64,000 nucleotides of DNA, taken from the NCBI RefSeq assembly GCF_004364245.1, contig NZ_SOAV01000008.1, positions 62,001 to 126,000 of the forward strand. Reading direction: 5' to 3'. Position numbers and translations under genes: made by a program. This DNA is from Streptomyces sp. BK208. Lineage in GTDB: Bacteria > Actinomycetota > Actinomycetes > Streptomycetales > Streptomycetaceae. Under the pieces are notes generated by a model that searched no databases, had not been told where the DNA came from, and worked only from the letters and a program-made list of their open reading frames with translations. Shown here one piece after another: positions 46,487 to 54,657 of the stretch (its first letter is position 1; each line of letters begins with the position of its first letter).

Positions 46487-47359
46487 ATGAGCGCGCGCGG
46501 TTCGTACGAAGCAGGCCGATTCCACGACGCCTACGACAAGGTCATGGCCAAGTGGCCCGCGGGGACCGAGGCGGTGACCGTGCCCACCCCGTTCGGCGAG
46601 ACGCACGTCCACGTGACCGGTCCGGCCGGCGGCCGCCCCCTCGTCCTGTTGCCGGGCGGCGGCGCGGCGACCTCCGCGTCCTGGTACGCCCAGGCCGCCG
46701 AGCTGTCCCGCACCCACCGCGTCCACGCCGTCGACCTGATCGGCGCCCCCGGGCGCAGCATCCCGGCCGGCGACCGGCACCCCCGTACGGTCGCCGACCT
46801 CACCGGCTGGCTGGACGCGCTCCTCGACGGCCTCGGCATCGCGGAGACCGACCTCGGCGGGCACTCCTACGGCGCCTGGATCGCCCTGCACCACGCCCTG
46901 CACGCGCCCGAACGGGTACGCCGCCTGTTCCTCCTGGACCCGACCCAGTGCTTCGCCGGGCTCAAGGCGGCCTACCTGCTGCACGCGCTGCCGATGCTGC
47001 TGCGGCCCACGCCCCGCCGGGTCCGCGCCTTCCTGGACTGGGAGACGGGCGCGACCCCGCTCGACGCCGACTGGCTCGCCCTCCAGGAGGCCGCCGCCGG
47101 CTTCCCGGAGCGCAGGCCGGTCACCGGGCCGCGCCCGGCCCCGCAGGCCCTGCGCGCCCTCGACGTGCCGGTCCTGCTGCTCCTGGCCGGGAACAGCAGG
47201 ACGCACGACGCCGCGGAGGTGGCGGCCCGGGCGCGGACCCTGCTGCCGCACGTGGAGACGGTCGTCCTGCCGGACGTGTCCCACCACGCGCTGCCGCAGT
47301 CCGCGCCGTCCGCACTGGGGCGGCGCCTCGGCGGCTTCCTCGCCGCACCGGCCGGCTGA
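46487..47359 (+). CDS. Alpha/beta hydrolase
   Basis: 290 residues. The fold starts with HVHVTGPAGGRPLVLLPGGGAATSASWY (oxyanion region); nucleophile elbow GHSYG (~Ser127), Asp likely near LLLLAGNSRTHD, and catalytic His in VLPDVSHHALPQS. No signal peptide. The substrate is unknown, probably a small ester or an antibiotic-like compound. Divergent from and probably regulated by the MarR gene. The ATG at 46487 has CAGGGGGC upstream. Confidence 0.9.
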   Translation: MSARGSYEAGRFHDAYDKVMAKWPAGTEAVTVPTPFGETHVHVTGPAGGRPLVLLPGGGAATSASWYAQAAELSRTHRVHAVDLIGAPGRSIPAGDRHPRTVADLTGWLDALLDGLGIAETDLGGHSYGAWIALHHALHAPERVRRLFLLDPTQCFAGLKAAYLLHALPMLLRPTPRRVRAFLDWETGATPLDADWLALQEAAAGFPERRPVTGPRPAPQALRALDVPVLLLLAGNSRTHDAAEVAARARTLLPHVETVVLPDVSHHALPQSAPSALGRRLGGFLAAPAG

Positions 47360-47362
47360 TCG

Positions 47363-48115
47363 TCAGCCGACCTTCTCGATCAGCGCGCGCCGGATCAGGA
47401 ACTTGCCCTCCTCCCGCACCTGTTCGAACGCCGCGTTGTTGAGGAGCGCGCAGCTGCCCGAGACCGAGGTGACCTCGACGGTCGTGGACCTGCCGTTGTC
47501 GAGGTTGGTCACCCGCAGGTCGGTGCCCACCGGGAACTGGTTGCTGGAGGCGGCGGGTGCGCCGCCCTCGCCGGAGAGGGTGACGGTGGAACCGGCGCAG
47601 ACCTGCTCGCCGGCCTGCCCGGCCCCGCCGGCCTGGCCCCCGGCCTGCTCTCCCGTCTCCTGCCCGGCGTCCTGGCCCCCGGCCTGCTCTCCGGACTCCT
47701 GCCCGGCGTCCTGGCCCGTCTCCTGCCCGGCCTGCGGCGGCTGCGCGGACGGGGAGCCGCTCCGGGCCGGCGGCGCGGTCTGGGAGTCCTGAGCCGACTC
47801 CCCGACCGCGCAGCCGGACGCCGCCTGCTTGCGCTCGATCTCCGCGACGACCGCCTCGCGGTTCTCGATCCGGGCCTGGGACAGCGCGTCGGGTTCGGCC
47901 CGCTGGCCCTCGATGAACCGCTGGTTGTTGCCGAGCGCGGTGGCCAGCCCCTGGCAGACGCCCGAGTCCTGGGCGGCCGTCGTCCGCGCCTCCTGGGTGG
48001 TCTGCGCGGCATTAGAGGCGTTCGCCATGACGAAGGCGCCGCCGCCGGCCACCGTGGCGGCGCCCACCAGTAGCGCGATCTTCTTCTTCGTGCCGAGAGT
48101 TCTCCTGCGCGACAT
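47363..48115 (-). CDS. Secreted/anchored protein with Gln-Glu-Gly repeat linker
   Basis: 250 residues. A Lys-rich N-terminus and hydrophobic segment (KIALLVGAATVAGGGAFVMANA, ~12-33) precede a short helical domain with two Cys (VCQGLATALGNN...ASGCAVGE), then an eleven-residue-type repeat linker GQETGQDAGQESGEQAGGQDAG (~130-165) and a C-terminal beta domain with two Cys (CAGSTVTLSGEGG...SGSCALLN). No family recognised. AGGAGG precedes the ATG. Its layout resembles the N-terminal third of the DUF1996 protein at 38245. Confidence 0.8.
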   Translation of the reverse strand: MSRRRTLGTKKKIALLVGAATVAGGGAFVMANASNAAQTTQEARTTAAQDSGVCQGLATALGNNQRFIEGQRAEPDALSQARIENREAVVAEIERKQAASGCAVGESAQDSQTAPPARSGSPSAQPPQAGQETGQDAGQESGEQAGGQDAGQETGEQAGGQAGGAGQAGEQVCAGSTVTLSGEGGAPAASSNQFPVGTDLRVTNLDNGRSTTVEVTSVSGSCALLNNAAFEQVREEGKFLIRRALIEKVG

Positions 48116-48233
48116 GCGCGCCTCCTGAAGAGGTAGGGGAGCGTACGCCGCTATGTACGAGATACCGAACGGAGTTGCTCACCGGTCGCGTCGATGCGCG
48201 CACGTAACCTGCGTCACACCCTCGGATCCCGGA

Positions 48234-48593
48234 CTACCGGGACAGGGCCTCCCGGACCGCCTCGTCGGTGCGCCCCACCACGGCCGTCCCGTCGTCCGCC
48301 GTGATGATCGGCCGCTGGATCAGCTTCGGGTGTCCGGCGAGCGCGGTGACCCAGCGGTCACGTGACGCCTCGTCACGGGGCCAGTCCTTCAGGCCCAGTT
48401 CCTCGGCGGCCGCCTCCTGGGTGCGGGTGATGTCCCACGGTTCGAGTCCGAGCCGGGTGAGCACCTCGCGGATCTCGTCCGCGCTGGGCACGTCCTCCAG
48501 GTAGCGACGGACGGTGTAGTCGGCCCCTTCGGCGTCGAGCAGGCTGATCGCGCTGCGGCACTTCGAACAGGCCGGATTGATCCAGATCTCCAT
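48234..48593 (-). CDS. ArsC/Spx-family arsenate reductase-like protein
   Basis: 119 residues. The thioredoxin-fold start MEIWINPACSKCRSAISLL has the CxxC pair used by ArsC/Spx proteins; WDITRTQEAAAEELG and LIQRPIITADDGTAVVGR follow the family. The single small form and the PLIRRPI-like motif fit YffB/ArsC proteins, which reduce arsenate or other disulfides with glutaredoxin or mycothiol systems; no ars genes are nearby. Start ATG 48593; an upstream GTG at 48602 is possible. Confidence 0.88.
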   Translation of the reverse strand: MEIWINPACSKCRSAISLLDAEGADYTVRRYLEDVPSADEIREVLTRLGLEPWDITRTQEAAAEELGLKDWPRDEASRDRWVTALAGHPKLIQRPIITADDGTAVVGRTDEAVREALSR

Positions 48594-48762
48594 GCCGCAC
48601 ACGGTAACCGGAGGGGTGCGGAAACTCGTTCACCACGGGGGTCACAGCGGCCCCGAAAGCCCTTGTGGGCAGGGGCTTTTGTCAGTGGGGGGCGGTAAAA
48701 TAGAAGCAGTGTTCGAGGGTGTCGCCGGGAGGTCCGGACGGCGCCCTGACCGCGACAGGAGG

Positions 48763-49083
48763 ATGCCCGTGCCCGCTGCCGCACTGAAGCCGAAGCCGCT
48801 GCCCACCCAGTCCACCGCCAAGCGGCCCGTCCTGCTCGACCTGCCGTACGAGCCCGTGGAGAAGCGTCCGCTGCCGGCGGGCCGCCCCCGCGAGTGGTAC
48901 GTGTCGCACAACCGCCGGCTCAAGGCGATGCGCCTCGCCATCGCCCTGCTGGACTCCGGCGTCTACCTGCCCGCCCAGGCGCGCAACGAGAGGATCCGGA
49001 GCGCCGCGCTCACCATCGGGGTCCACCCGCCGTCGGACACCACGTGCCACATGGTGCGGGCGTTGATGCGGTACTCGCGGTGA
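48763..49083 (+). CDS. Conserved hypothetical protein
   Basis: 106 residues, basic and helical: PREWYVSHNRRLKAMRLAIALLDSGVYLPAQARNERIRSAALTIGVHPPSDTTCHMVRALMRYSR. ACAGGAGG lies 4 nt before the ATG. No named domain; the C-terminal 60 residues look like a conserved three-helix unit, perhaps nucleic-acid binding. An AT-rich patch (GGTAAAATAGAAG, 48695-48707) upstream suggests a promoter. Confidence 0.8.
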   Translation: MPVPAAALKPKPLPTQSTAKRPVLLDLPYEPVEKRPLPAGRPREWYVSHNRRLKAMRLAIALLDSGVYLPAQARNERIRSAALTIGVHPPSDTTCHMVRALMRYSR

Positions 49084-49138
49084 CCTCGGCGCCGGGTGCC
49101 GTGTCGTCCACGGTGCCCGGCGCTCGTTCGCCGTCCCT

Positions 49139-49190
49139 GGGGGCTGCCGGCACCGCGCCCCCACTTCGGCCCTGACGGGCCCCGCCCTCG
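49139..49190. repeat. Extragenic repeat copy (REP-like)
   Basis: Core CCCCCACTTCGGCCCTGACG (49158-49177) continues GGCC and matches 23 of 24 bases of the element at 55695-55764. The GGCCC-TGAC-GGGCC hairpin lies inside. It sits in the 153-base convergent gap between the conserved hypothetical gene and the AlkZ-like gene. Confidence 0.6.
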
Positions 49191-49236
49191 ACTCCCCCGG
49201 AGGGGCCGATCCTCCCGACCGGCGCCGAGCGGGGAC

Positions 49237-50424
49237 CTACGCCGACAACTCCCGCTCCAGCGGCGTCCGGAACCGGGGCGTGATCCGGGTCGTGCCCACC
49301 CAGGACGCCAGCCGCTCGGCCTCCGCCGCGATCGCGGTCTCCGCCTCACGGCCGACGCCCTCGCCCTCCAGGATCCGCCAGACGATCTCGCCGTCGGCCC
49401 GCTGGGCCCAGCCGCCGATCACCCGGCCGTTCCACCACACCGTCGGACCGACGTTGCCGCTGCCGTCGAAGAGCGCCGGCCGCAGCCCGGGGGCGAGGTA
49501 CCAGTCCCGCTGCTGCCAGCCCATCGCCGTCGGATCCAGGCCGGGCAGCAGCGCCGCCCACGGCTCGGCGGGCCCGGCGACCGGGCCGGCGTCACCGGCG
49601 ACGACGTACCCCGTGCCCTCGTCCAGGGAGACCGCCTCCGCGCCGATCGCGGTCAGTGCCCGGCGCACCTCCGTCACCCGCCACCCGGTCCACCACTTGA
49701 GGTCCTCCTCGGTCGCCGGACCGCACGCCGCCAGCCACCGGCCCAGCAGCTCGGCCTGGGCCCCGCCCGGGTCCAGCTCGGGATGCTCGGGCGCCGGAGC
49801 CCAGCGGAACTGGCTGGACGTCCACGAGCCCAGCGGCCGGCCCCGCACCACCTTGCCCTCCACGCCCAGCACCCGCAGCAGGCGGGTGGAGACGGTGTGC
49901 ACACCCTCGTAGCTCTTCCCGGCCGCGTAGGCGAACTGCTCCTTCAGGCGCGGCTCGTCACGGGCCAGCTCGGCCGCCGTGGCCTGGCCGCGCCGGGCCA
50001 GCGCGGCCAGCGTCGACTCCTCGACCTCCGCCAGCCAGGCGGCGTCCGGGGCCCCCGCCTCCGCCATGTTCTTGACCAGTCTGGCCCGCTCCCGGGCGGC
50101 GACGGTGCGTCCGGTGGAGGCGTGCACGACGGCCGTCAGCTCCGTCGGGAACACGAACACCGTGTGCCGCATGCCGTGCATCCGGACCAGCGACCGGTCC
50201 TCGTACAGCGCCCGCTCCGTCTCTCCCACGGTCTGCGCGCTGTCCGCCAGCCGCGCGCCCACGGCCAGGTGCACCGCCGCCGGGTCCGTGCCGTGCAGCG
50301 CGACCAGTGCACCGGCGACCTCCTCCGGGCTCTCCGCCCGCGCGGACGCCGTCAGCAGCTGCCGCAGGGCCAGCCGGTCCCGCCGCTCGGCCGTCCCGAT
50401 GTGCCGTCGTACGCCCTCACCCAT
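49237..50424 (-). CDS. AlkZ/YcaQ-family (HTH_42) DNA glycosylase-like protein
   Basis: 395 residues of stacked winged helices: LALRQLLTASARAESPEEVAGALVALHGTDPAAVHLAVGARL at the start, VRMHGMRHTVFVFP, LGRWLAACGPATEEDLKWWTGW, VWWNGRVIGGWAQR and VGTTRITPRF at the end. The family includes crosslink-unhooking glycosylases (AlkZ, YcaQ). The catalytic Q-x-Q/Q-x-D site corresponds to H44-G-T, so the usual residues are altered and activity may differ. It may protect against an alkylating metabolite, but no biosynthetic cluster is nearby. Confidence 0.88.
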   Translation of the reverse strand: MGEGVRRHIGTAERRDRLALRQLLTASARAESPEEVAGALVALHGTDPAAVHLAVGARLADSAQTVGETERALYEDRSLVRMHGMRHTVFVFPTELTAVVHASTGRTVAARERARLVKNMAEAGAPDAAWLAEVEESTLAALARRGQATAAELARDEPRLKEQFAYAAGKSYEGVHTVSTRLLRVLGVEGKVVRGRPLGSWTSSQFRWAPAPEHPELDPGGAQAELLGRWLAACGPATEEDLKWWTGWRVTEVRRALTAIGAEAVSLDEGTGYVVAGDAGPVAGPAEPWAALLPGLDPTAMGWQQRDWYLAPGLRPALFDGSGNVGPTVWWNGRVIGGWAQRADGEIVWRILEGEGVGREAETAIAAEAERLASWVGTTRITPRFRTPLERELSA

Positions 50425-50693
50425 GCAGGCCCTCCACCCGTCCGTACGCGCGTCGCGTCCTCGGTGGGGACATCGTGCCCGACACCACTGACAACCGGCG
50501 GCCCGTGGCCCGGACGGCTTCGTGTTCCGACGACACTCTCGACACCCTCGGCGACCCGGGCCCGGCCGAGCTGCGCCTCAGCCCGCACGTCGGGCGCGTC
50601 CTCGGCCGTGTCCCGCGCTCCTTCGCCGACCGGGCCGCCCGTCACGTCGAGGCCTTCCGCCGAACCCGCCGGCGGGGGAGGGCGGCGCCGCGA
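50425..50693. other. Gap with weak plus-strand coding signal
   Basis: Between the AlkZ-like gene and the small membrane protein gene. On the plus strand a GTG at 50477 opens a frame (VPDTTDNRRPVARTASCSDD..., PRSFADRAARHVEAF) with high wobble GC until ~50670, preceded by GGTGGGGAC; it then runs into the next gene antisense and no stop defines a clean end. A gene remnant is possible. Confidence 0.3.
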
Positions 50694-50954
50694 CTAGTAC
50701 GGCGCCCGGAGATCGACGTAACCGAGCAGCACGATCACCGCGGCCACGCAGCCGAGCACCACCGCGGTGGACACCCACGAGGACCGGCGGCCGGAGCCCA
50801 CGTGGTCGGGGTCGGCACGGAAGGGGACCGGGCCGGGAGGGTTCTCCTTCCAGCGTGCGGCGAGCATCCGCGCCCGCGCCGACGGCTCCTTGTGCTCGGC
50901 GCCGTCCGCCCACCTCAGGTCGAACTCGCGCTCCTCGTCGCCTGGCTCCGCCAT
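50694..50954 (-). CDS. Small membrane protein
   Basis: 86 residues. A charged cytoplasmic region (MAEPGDEEREFDLRWADGAEHKEPSARARMLAARWKENPPGPVPFR) is followed by one C-terminal TM segment (WVSTAVVLGCVAAVIVLLGYV). It lies downstream of glnA on the same strand after a terminator. ATG 50954 follows GGAGAGTGCCGGAG. Function unknown. Confidence 0.7.
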   Translation of the reverse strand: MAEPGDEEREFDLRWADGAEHKEPSARARMLAARWKENPPGPVPFRADPDHVGSGRRSSWVSTAVVLGCVAAVIVLLGYVDLRAPY

Positions 50955-51065
50955 CTCCGGCACTCTCCCCGTCCCCCCGACGTGCAACCCGACTCGGACA
51001 ACCGTGTCAGTGGACATGATCCCGGCCCGCCCGCACCCTGTGAAGTGTTTTCGGCCACGCACGAC

Positions 51066-51102
51066 GGCGCCCCCGCCCCCGGGAAACGGGGACGGGGGCG
51101 CC
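51066..51102. terminator. Terminator after glnA
   Basis: Two 16-base arms (51066-51081 and 51087-51102) with one mismatch around GGAAA. It lies 25 bp beyond the glnA stop, on the downstream side. Confidence 0.75.
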
Positions 51103-51126
51103 GGCCGGAACGGCGTGGGGCGTCGA

Positions 51127-52536
51127 TCACACGTCGAAGTACATCTCGAACTCGTGCGGGTGCGGACGCAGCTGCAGCGGCGCGATCTCGTTGGCGCGCT
51201 TGAAGTCGATCCACGTCTCGATCAGGTCCGGCGTGAACACGTCGCCCTGGAGGAGGAACTCGTGGTCGGCCTCCAGGCGGTCGAGGACGGCGCCCAGCGA
51301 GGTCGGGACCTGCGCCACGTTCGCGTGCTCCTCGGGAGCCAGCTCGTAGAGGTCCTTGTCGATCGGCTCGGCCGGCTCGATCTTGTTCTTGATGCCGTCC
51401 AGGCCCGCCAGCAGCAGCGCCGAGAAGGCCAGGTACGGGTTGCCGGAGGCGTCCGGGGCGCGGAACTCGACGCGCTTGGCCTTCGGGTTCGAGCCCGTGA
51501 TCGGGATGCGCATCGCGGCCGAGCGGTTGCGCTGCGAGTACACCAGGTTCACCGGCGCCTCGAAGCCCGGCACCAGGCGGTGGTACGAGTTCACCGTCGG
51601 GTTGGTGAAGGCCAGCAGCGACGGGGCGTGCTTGAGGATGCCGCCGATGTAGTAGCGGGCGGTGTCCGACAGGCCGGCGTAGCCCTGCTCGTCGTAGAAG
51701 AGCGGCTCGCCGCCCGACCACAGGGACTGGTGGACGTGCATGCCCGACCCGTTGTCACCGAAGATCGGCTTCGGCATGAAGGTCGCCGTCTTGCCGTTCT
51801 TCCAGGCCACGTTCTTCACGATGTACTTGAAGAGCTGGAGGTCGTCGGCGGCCGCGAGCAGCGTGTTGAACTTGTAGTTGATCTCGGCCTGGCCGGCGGT
51901 GCCCACCTCGTGGTGCTGGCGCTCGACCTTCAGGCCGGACCGCTCCAGCTCCAGGGAGATCTCGGCGCGCAGGTCGGCGAAGTGGTCGACCGGCGGGACC
52001 GGGAAGTAGCCGCCCTTGTAACGGACCTTGTAACCGCGGTTGTCCTCCAGGGCACCGGTGTTCCAGGCGCCGGCCTCGGAGTCGATGTGGTAGAAGGACT
52101 CGTTCGCGCTGGTGGCGAAGCGGACGGAGTCGAAGACGTAGAACTCCGCCTCCGGGCCGAAGAACGCGGTGTCGGCGATGCCCGTGGAGGCCAGGTACGC
52201 CTCGGCCTTCTTCGCCACGTTCCGCGGGTCGCGGGAGTACTGCTCGCCCGTGATCGGGTCGTGGATGAAGAAGTTGATGTTGAGCGTCTTGTCCCGGCGG
52301 AACGGGTCGATGCGCGCCGTCGACAGGTCGGGGCGCAGGGACATGTCCGACTCGTGGATGGCCTGGAAGCCGCGGATCGAGGACCCGTCGAAGGCCTGCT
52401 CGTCGTCGGGGTCGAACGCCTCGGCGGGCAACGTGAAGTGCTGCATGACGCCCGGCAGGTCGCAGAACCGGACATCGACGAACTTGACGTCCTCGTCCGC
52501 GATGTACTTCTTGGCGTCGTCGGCGTTCTGGAACAT
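51127..52536 (-). CDS. glnA: Glutamine synthetase type I
   Basis: 469 residues, the main dodecameric GS. Seen: [89 protein letters not shown] and [17 protein letters not shown]. The adenylylation site is intact: [11 protein letters not shown] with Tyr at residue 397, the GlnE target. AGGAGGAG precedes the ATG. A clear GlnR box lies 97-134 bp upstream. Terminator at 51066. Confidence 0.98.
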   Translation of the reverse strand: MFQNADDAKKYIADEDVKFVDVRFCDLPGVMQHFTLPAEAFDPDDEQAFDGSSIRGFQAIHESDMSLRPDLSTARIDPFRRDKTLNINFFIHDPITGEQYSRDPRNVAKKAEAYLASTGIADTAFFGPEAEFYVFDSVRFATSANESFYHIDSEAGAWNTGALEDNRGYKVRYKGGYFPVPPVDHFADLRAEISLELERSGLKVERQHHEVGTAGQAEINYKFNTLLAAADDLQLFKYIVKNVAWKNGKTATFMPKPIFGDNGSGMHVHQSLWSGGEPLFYDEQGYAGLSDTARYYIGGILKHAPSLLAFTNPTVNSYHRLVPGFEAPVNLVYSQRNRSAAMRIPITGSNPKAKRVEFRAPDASGNPYLAFSALLLAGLDGIKNKIEPAEPIDKDLYELAPEEHANVAQVPTSLGAVLDRLEADHEFLLQGDVFTPDLIETWIDFKRANEIAPLQLRPHPHEFEMYFDV

Positions 52537-52632
52537 CCAGCTCCTCCTACTCCCGACCGTCCCGCCGGGGTGGTAGATCGTTCGTGCGGCCAGTGCGGGT
52601 GGCACACGCTCCCTCGACCCTAGGGACGGGTG

Positions 52633-52670
52633 ATTTCTCGGGCGTGACCCATTTGTTTCGCAGAAGTTAA
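52633..52670 (-). promoter_or_regulatory. GlnR box of glnA
   Basis: Read on the minus strand: TTAAC-N6-GAAAC-N6-GTCAC-N6-GAAAT, with exact 11-bp spacing; near-perfect GlnR consensus. It lies in the 219-base gap between glnA and the divergent RDD gene. Confidence 0.85.
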
Positions 52671-52755
52671 CCGGCCTCCTCCCAGCCTAGGCCGCATCGG
52701 CCCCCGTCACACCCCACCGTCCCGGCTTCGCGCACCGGCGCAGTACCGTGGTCGG

Positions 52756-53223
52756 GTGGACAACAGGCAAGCAATCGGATCGTGGCTCTCCGGCCCCCGC
52801 GCGGCCATCGAGGAGGGCGGCACCGATCTCGGGTACCGCGGTGAGCAGCTGGGTCTGCCGGAGGAGGGGCCGGGTTCGATCGCCCGCCCGGGCAGGCGTC
52901 TCGGCGCGCTGGCCGTCGACTGGGCCCTGTGCGTCCTGATCGCATACGGCCTGATCACGGGCAGCTATGGGCAGACGGCGAGCAACTGGGCCCTGCTGAT
53001 CTTCTTCGTGCTGAGCGTGCTGACCGTCGGCACGATCGGCTTCACCCCGGGCAAGCGCCTCTTCGGCCTGCGGGTGGTGGACCTCGCCACCGGCCGGCCC
53101 AGCCCGCTGCGTGCCCTGCTCCGCTCGGTCCTGCTGTGCCTCGCCCTGCCGGCGCTGATCTGGGACCGAGACGGCCGCGGCCTGCACGACCGGCTGGCCC
53201 GCACGGTGGAAGTCCGGACCTGA
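52756..53223 (+). CDS. RDD-family membrane protein
   Basis: 155 residues. Charged N-terminus, then RDD domain: RPGRRLGALAVDWALCVLIAYGLI (first TM, R-D pair), ALLIFFVLSVLTVGTIGFTPGKRLFGLRVVD (second), and LALPALIWDRDGRGLHDRLARTVEV (end). RDD proteins are small transport or envelope proteins of unclear role; some are proton/sodium exchangers. GTG start. It is divergent from glnA. Confidence 0.9.
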   Translation: MDNRQAIGSWLSGPRAAIEEGGTDLGYRGEQLGLPEEGPGSIARPGRRLGALAVDWALCVLIAYGLITGSYGQTASNWALLIFFVLSVLTVGTIGFTPGKRLFGLRVVDLATGRPSPLRALLRSVLLCLALPALIWDRDGRGLHDRLARTVEVRT

Positions 53224-53260
53224 CGCCTCCCGGGGGCGAGTGCGACGCCCGGTGAGGACG

Positions 53261-53322
53261 GCGCCGGTACGGCGATGGGGGCGGCCCGAGTGATCGGGCC
53301 GCCCCCATCGCCGTACCGGCGC
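53261..53322. terminator. 29-bp perfect hairpin with GTGA loop
   Basis: Arms 53261-53289 and 53294-53322 are exactly complementary over 29 bases, with loop GTGA (a GNRA tetraloop in RNA). Convergent position between the RDD and DUF4191 genes; bidirectional terminator. No T-run. Confidence 0.85.
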
Positions 53323-53351
53323 TCCGGAGTCCTGCCGGAGCCCTCAGGGGG

Positions 53352-54056
53352 TCAGCGCTGCCTGGGGTTGCCGCCCCGGGGCATCCGCATGCCCTTCGGC
53401 ATCGGGCCCTTGGGCAGCGGCATGTTGCTCATCAGGTCGCCCAGGGCGCGCAACCGGTCGTTGGTCACGGTGACCTGCGGGCCGGACAGCACGCGGGGCA
53501 GCTTCAGCATGGTCGTGCGCAGCTTCTTCAGCTCGACCTGCCCCTCGCCGGTGCCCACCATCAGGTCGTGCACGGGGACGTCGGCGACGATGCGGTTCAT
53601 CTTCTTCTTCTCGGCCGCGAGCAGGGACTTCACCCGGTTCGGGTTGCCCTCCGCGACCAGCACGATGCCGGCCTTGCCGACCGCGCGGTGCACCACGTCC
53701 TGGTTGCGGTTCATCGCCACCGCGGGGGTGGTCGTCCAGCCCCGGCCGATGTTGTCCAGTACGGCCGCCGCCGCGCCCGGCTGTCCCTCCATCTGCCCGA
53801 AGGCCGCCCGCTCGGCCCGGCGCCCGAAGACGATCGCCGTCGCGAGGAAGGCGAGCAGCAGGCCCAGGATGCCGAGATAGATGGGGTGACCGATCAAGAA
53901 ACCGATCCCGAGGAGGACACCGAAGACGACGATGCCGACACTCGCGAGCACAAGACCGATCTTCTTGTCGGCCTTGCGGGTCATCTTGTAGGTCAGAGCG
54001 ATCTGCTTCAGTCGCCCGGGGTTTGCAGCGTCCGCTGCAGGTTCCTTCCTCGCCAT
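53352..54056 (-). CDS. DUF4191 membrane protein
   Basis: 234 residues. A cytoplasmic basic N-terminus (RLKQIALTYKMTRKADKKIG) is followed by two TM segments (~35-53 IGLVLASVGIVVFGVLLGIGF and ~58-75) and a cytoplasmic DUF4191 domain (AAVLDNIGRGWTTTPAVAMNRNQDVVHRAVG...VHDLMVGTGEGQVELKKLRTTML), ending in a Pro/Gly/Arg-rich tail. The family is actinobacterial-specific and of unknown function, generally next to glnA and lipA. Confidence 0.93.
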   Translation of the reverse strand: MARKEPAADAANPGRLKQIALTYKMTRKADKKIGLVLASVGIVVFGVLLGIGFLIGHPIYLGILGLLLAFLATAIVFGRRAERAAFGQMEGQPGAAAAVLDNIGRGWTTTPAVAMNRNQDVVHRAVGKAGIVLVAEGNPNRVKSLLAAEKKKMNRIVADVPVHDLMVGTGEGQVELKKLRTTMLKLPRVLSGPQVTVTNDRLRALGDLMSNMPLPKGPMPKGMRMPRGGNPRQR

Positions 54057-54182
54057 GGCACGAAGTCTACGTGCCCCCGGAAGCGCCGACGACGGCAGTG
54101 TCCGGCGGGGGAGGCGGGATCGCGGCGGGACGGTGCCGCCGGCGCGCGGGGCGAGCGGCCGGGCGGGCAGTCGGGTGTGCGG

Positions 54183-54413
54183 TTAGGGCCGGCCGGCGAC
54201 GGACTGGCGCAGTGCGCGCTCCGTCTCGATGCGGTCCTTGGCGCGACGGCGGTCCTCCAGGACGGAGTTCCACGCGTTGCGCCGGGCGGTGCGCTGGCCG
54301 CCGCTCATCAGCAGCGACTCGACGGCCCGCAGGGCGGTGGTGAACGACGGGATGGCGGTGGCACGGACGACGGTGTCACGAGCGGCGGTGGCACGAACGG
54401 GTGCGGCCTGCAT
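54183..54413 (-). CDS. Small conserved hypothetical protein
   Basis: 76 residues from ATG 54413 (MQAAPVRATAARDTV), or 103 from a GTG at 54494. The conserved-looking part is SLLMSGGQRTARRNAWNSVLEDRRRAKDRIETERAL, a basic helical segment. No TM, no named domain. Located between DUF4191 and lipA genes, same strand. Start uncertain. Confidence 0.65.
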   Translation of the reverse strand: MQAAPVRATAARDTVVRATAIPSFTTALRAVESLLMSGGQRTARRNAWNSVLEDRRRAKDRIETERALRQSVAGRP

Positions 54414-54569
54414 CGCGGAGGTCCCCCTCGGTACGGCTCCGGTTCCCGGAGACGGGTGTACATGGTGGTGTACGTGCTGTGATTCCAGGGTCACTGATTG
54501 GTGTTACCAGGGCGTGACCCGCCGGTCAAACGCACATGAAGTCGCGTGGCCGGGTGCCGGAACAGATGC

Positions 54570-54614
54570 GCGGCCCCGACCGGTGCCCTCATCAGCGAGG
54601 ACGGTCGGGGCCGC
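54570..54614. terminator. Terminator after lipA
   Basis: GCGGCCCCGACCG (54570-54582) pairs with CGGTCGGGGCCGC (54602-54614), 13-bp perfect stem, 19-base loop. It lies 44 bp past the lipA stop. Confidence 0.75.
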
Positions 54615-54657
54615 GGCACCTCGGCCATTACCGGCCAGTAGTGGCTTGTGCGGGAGT

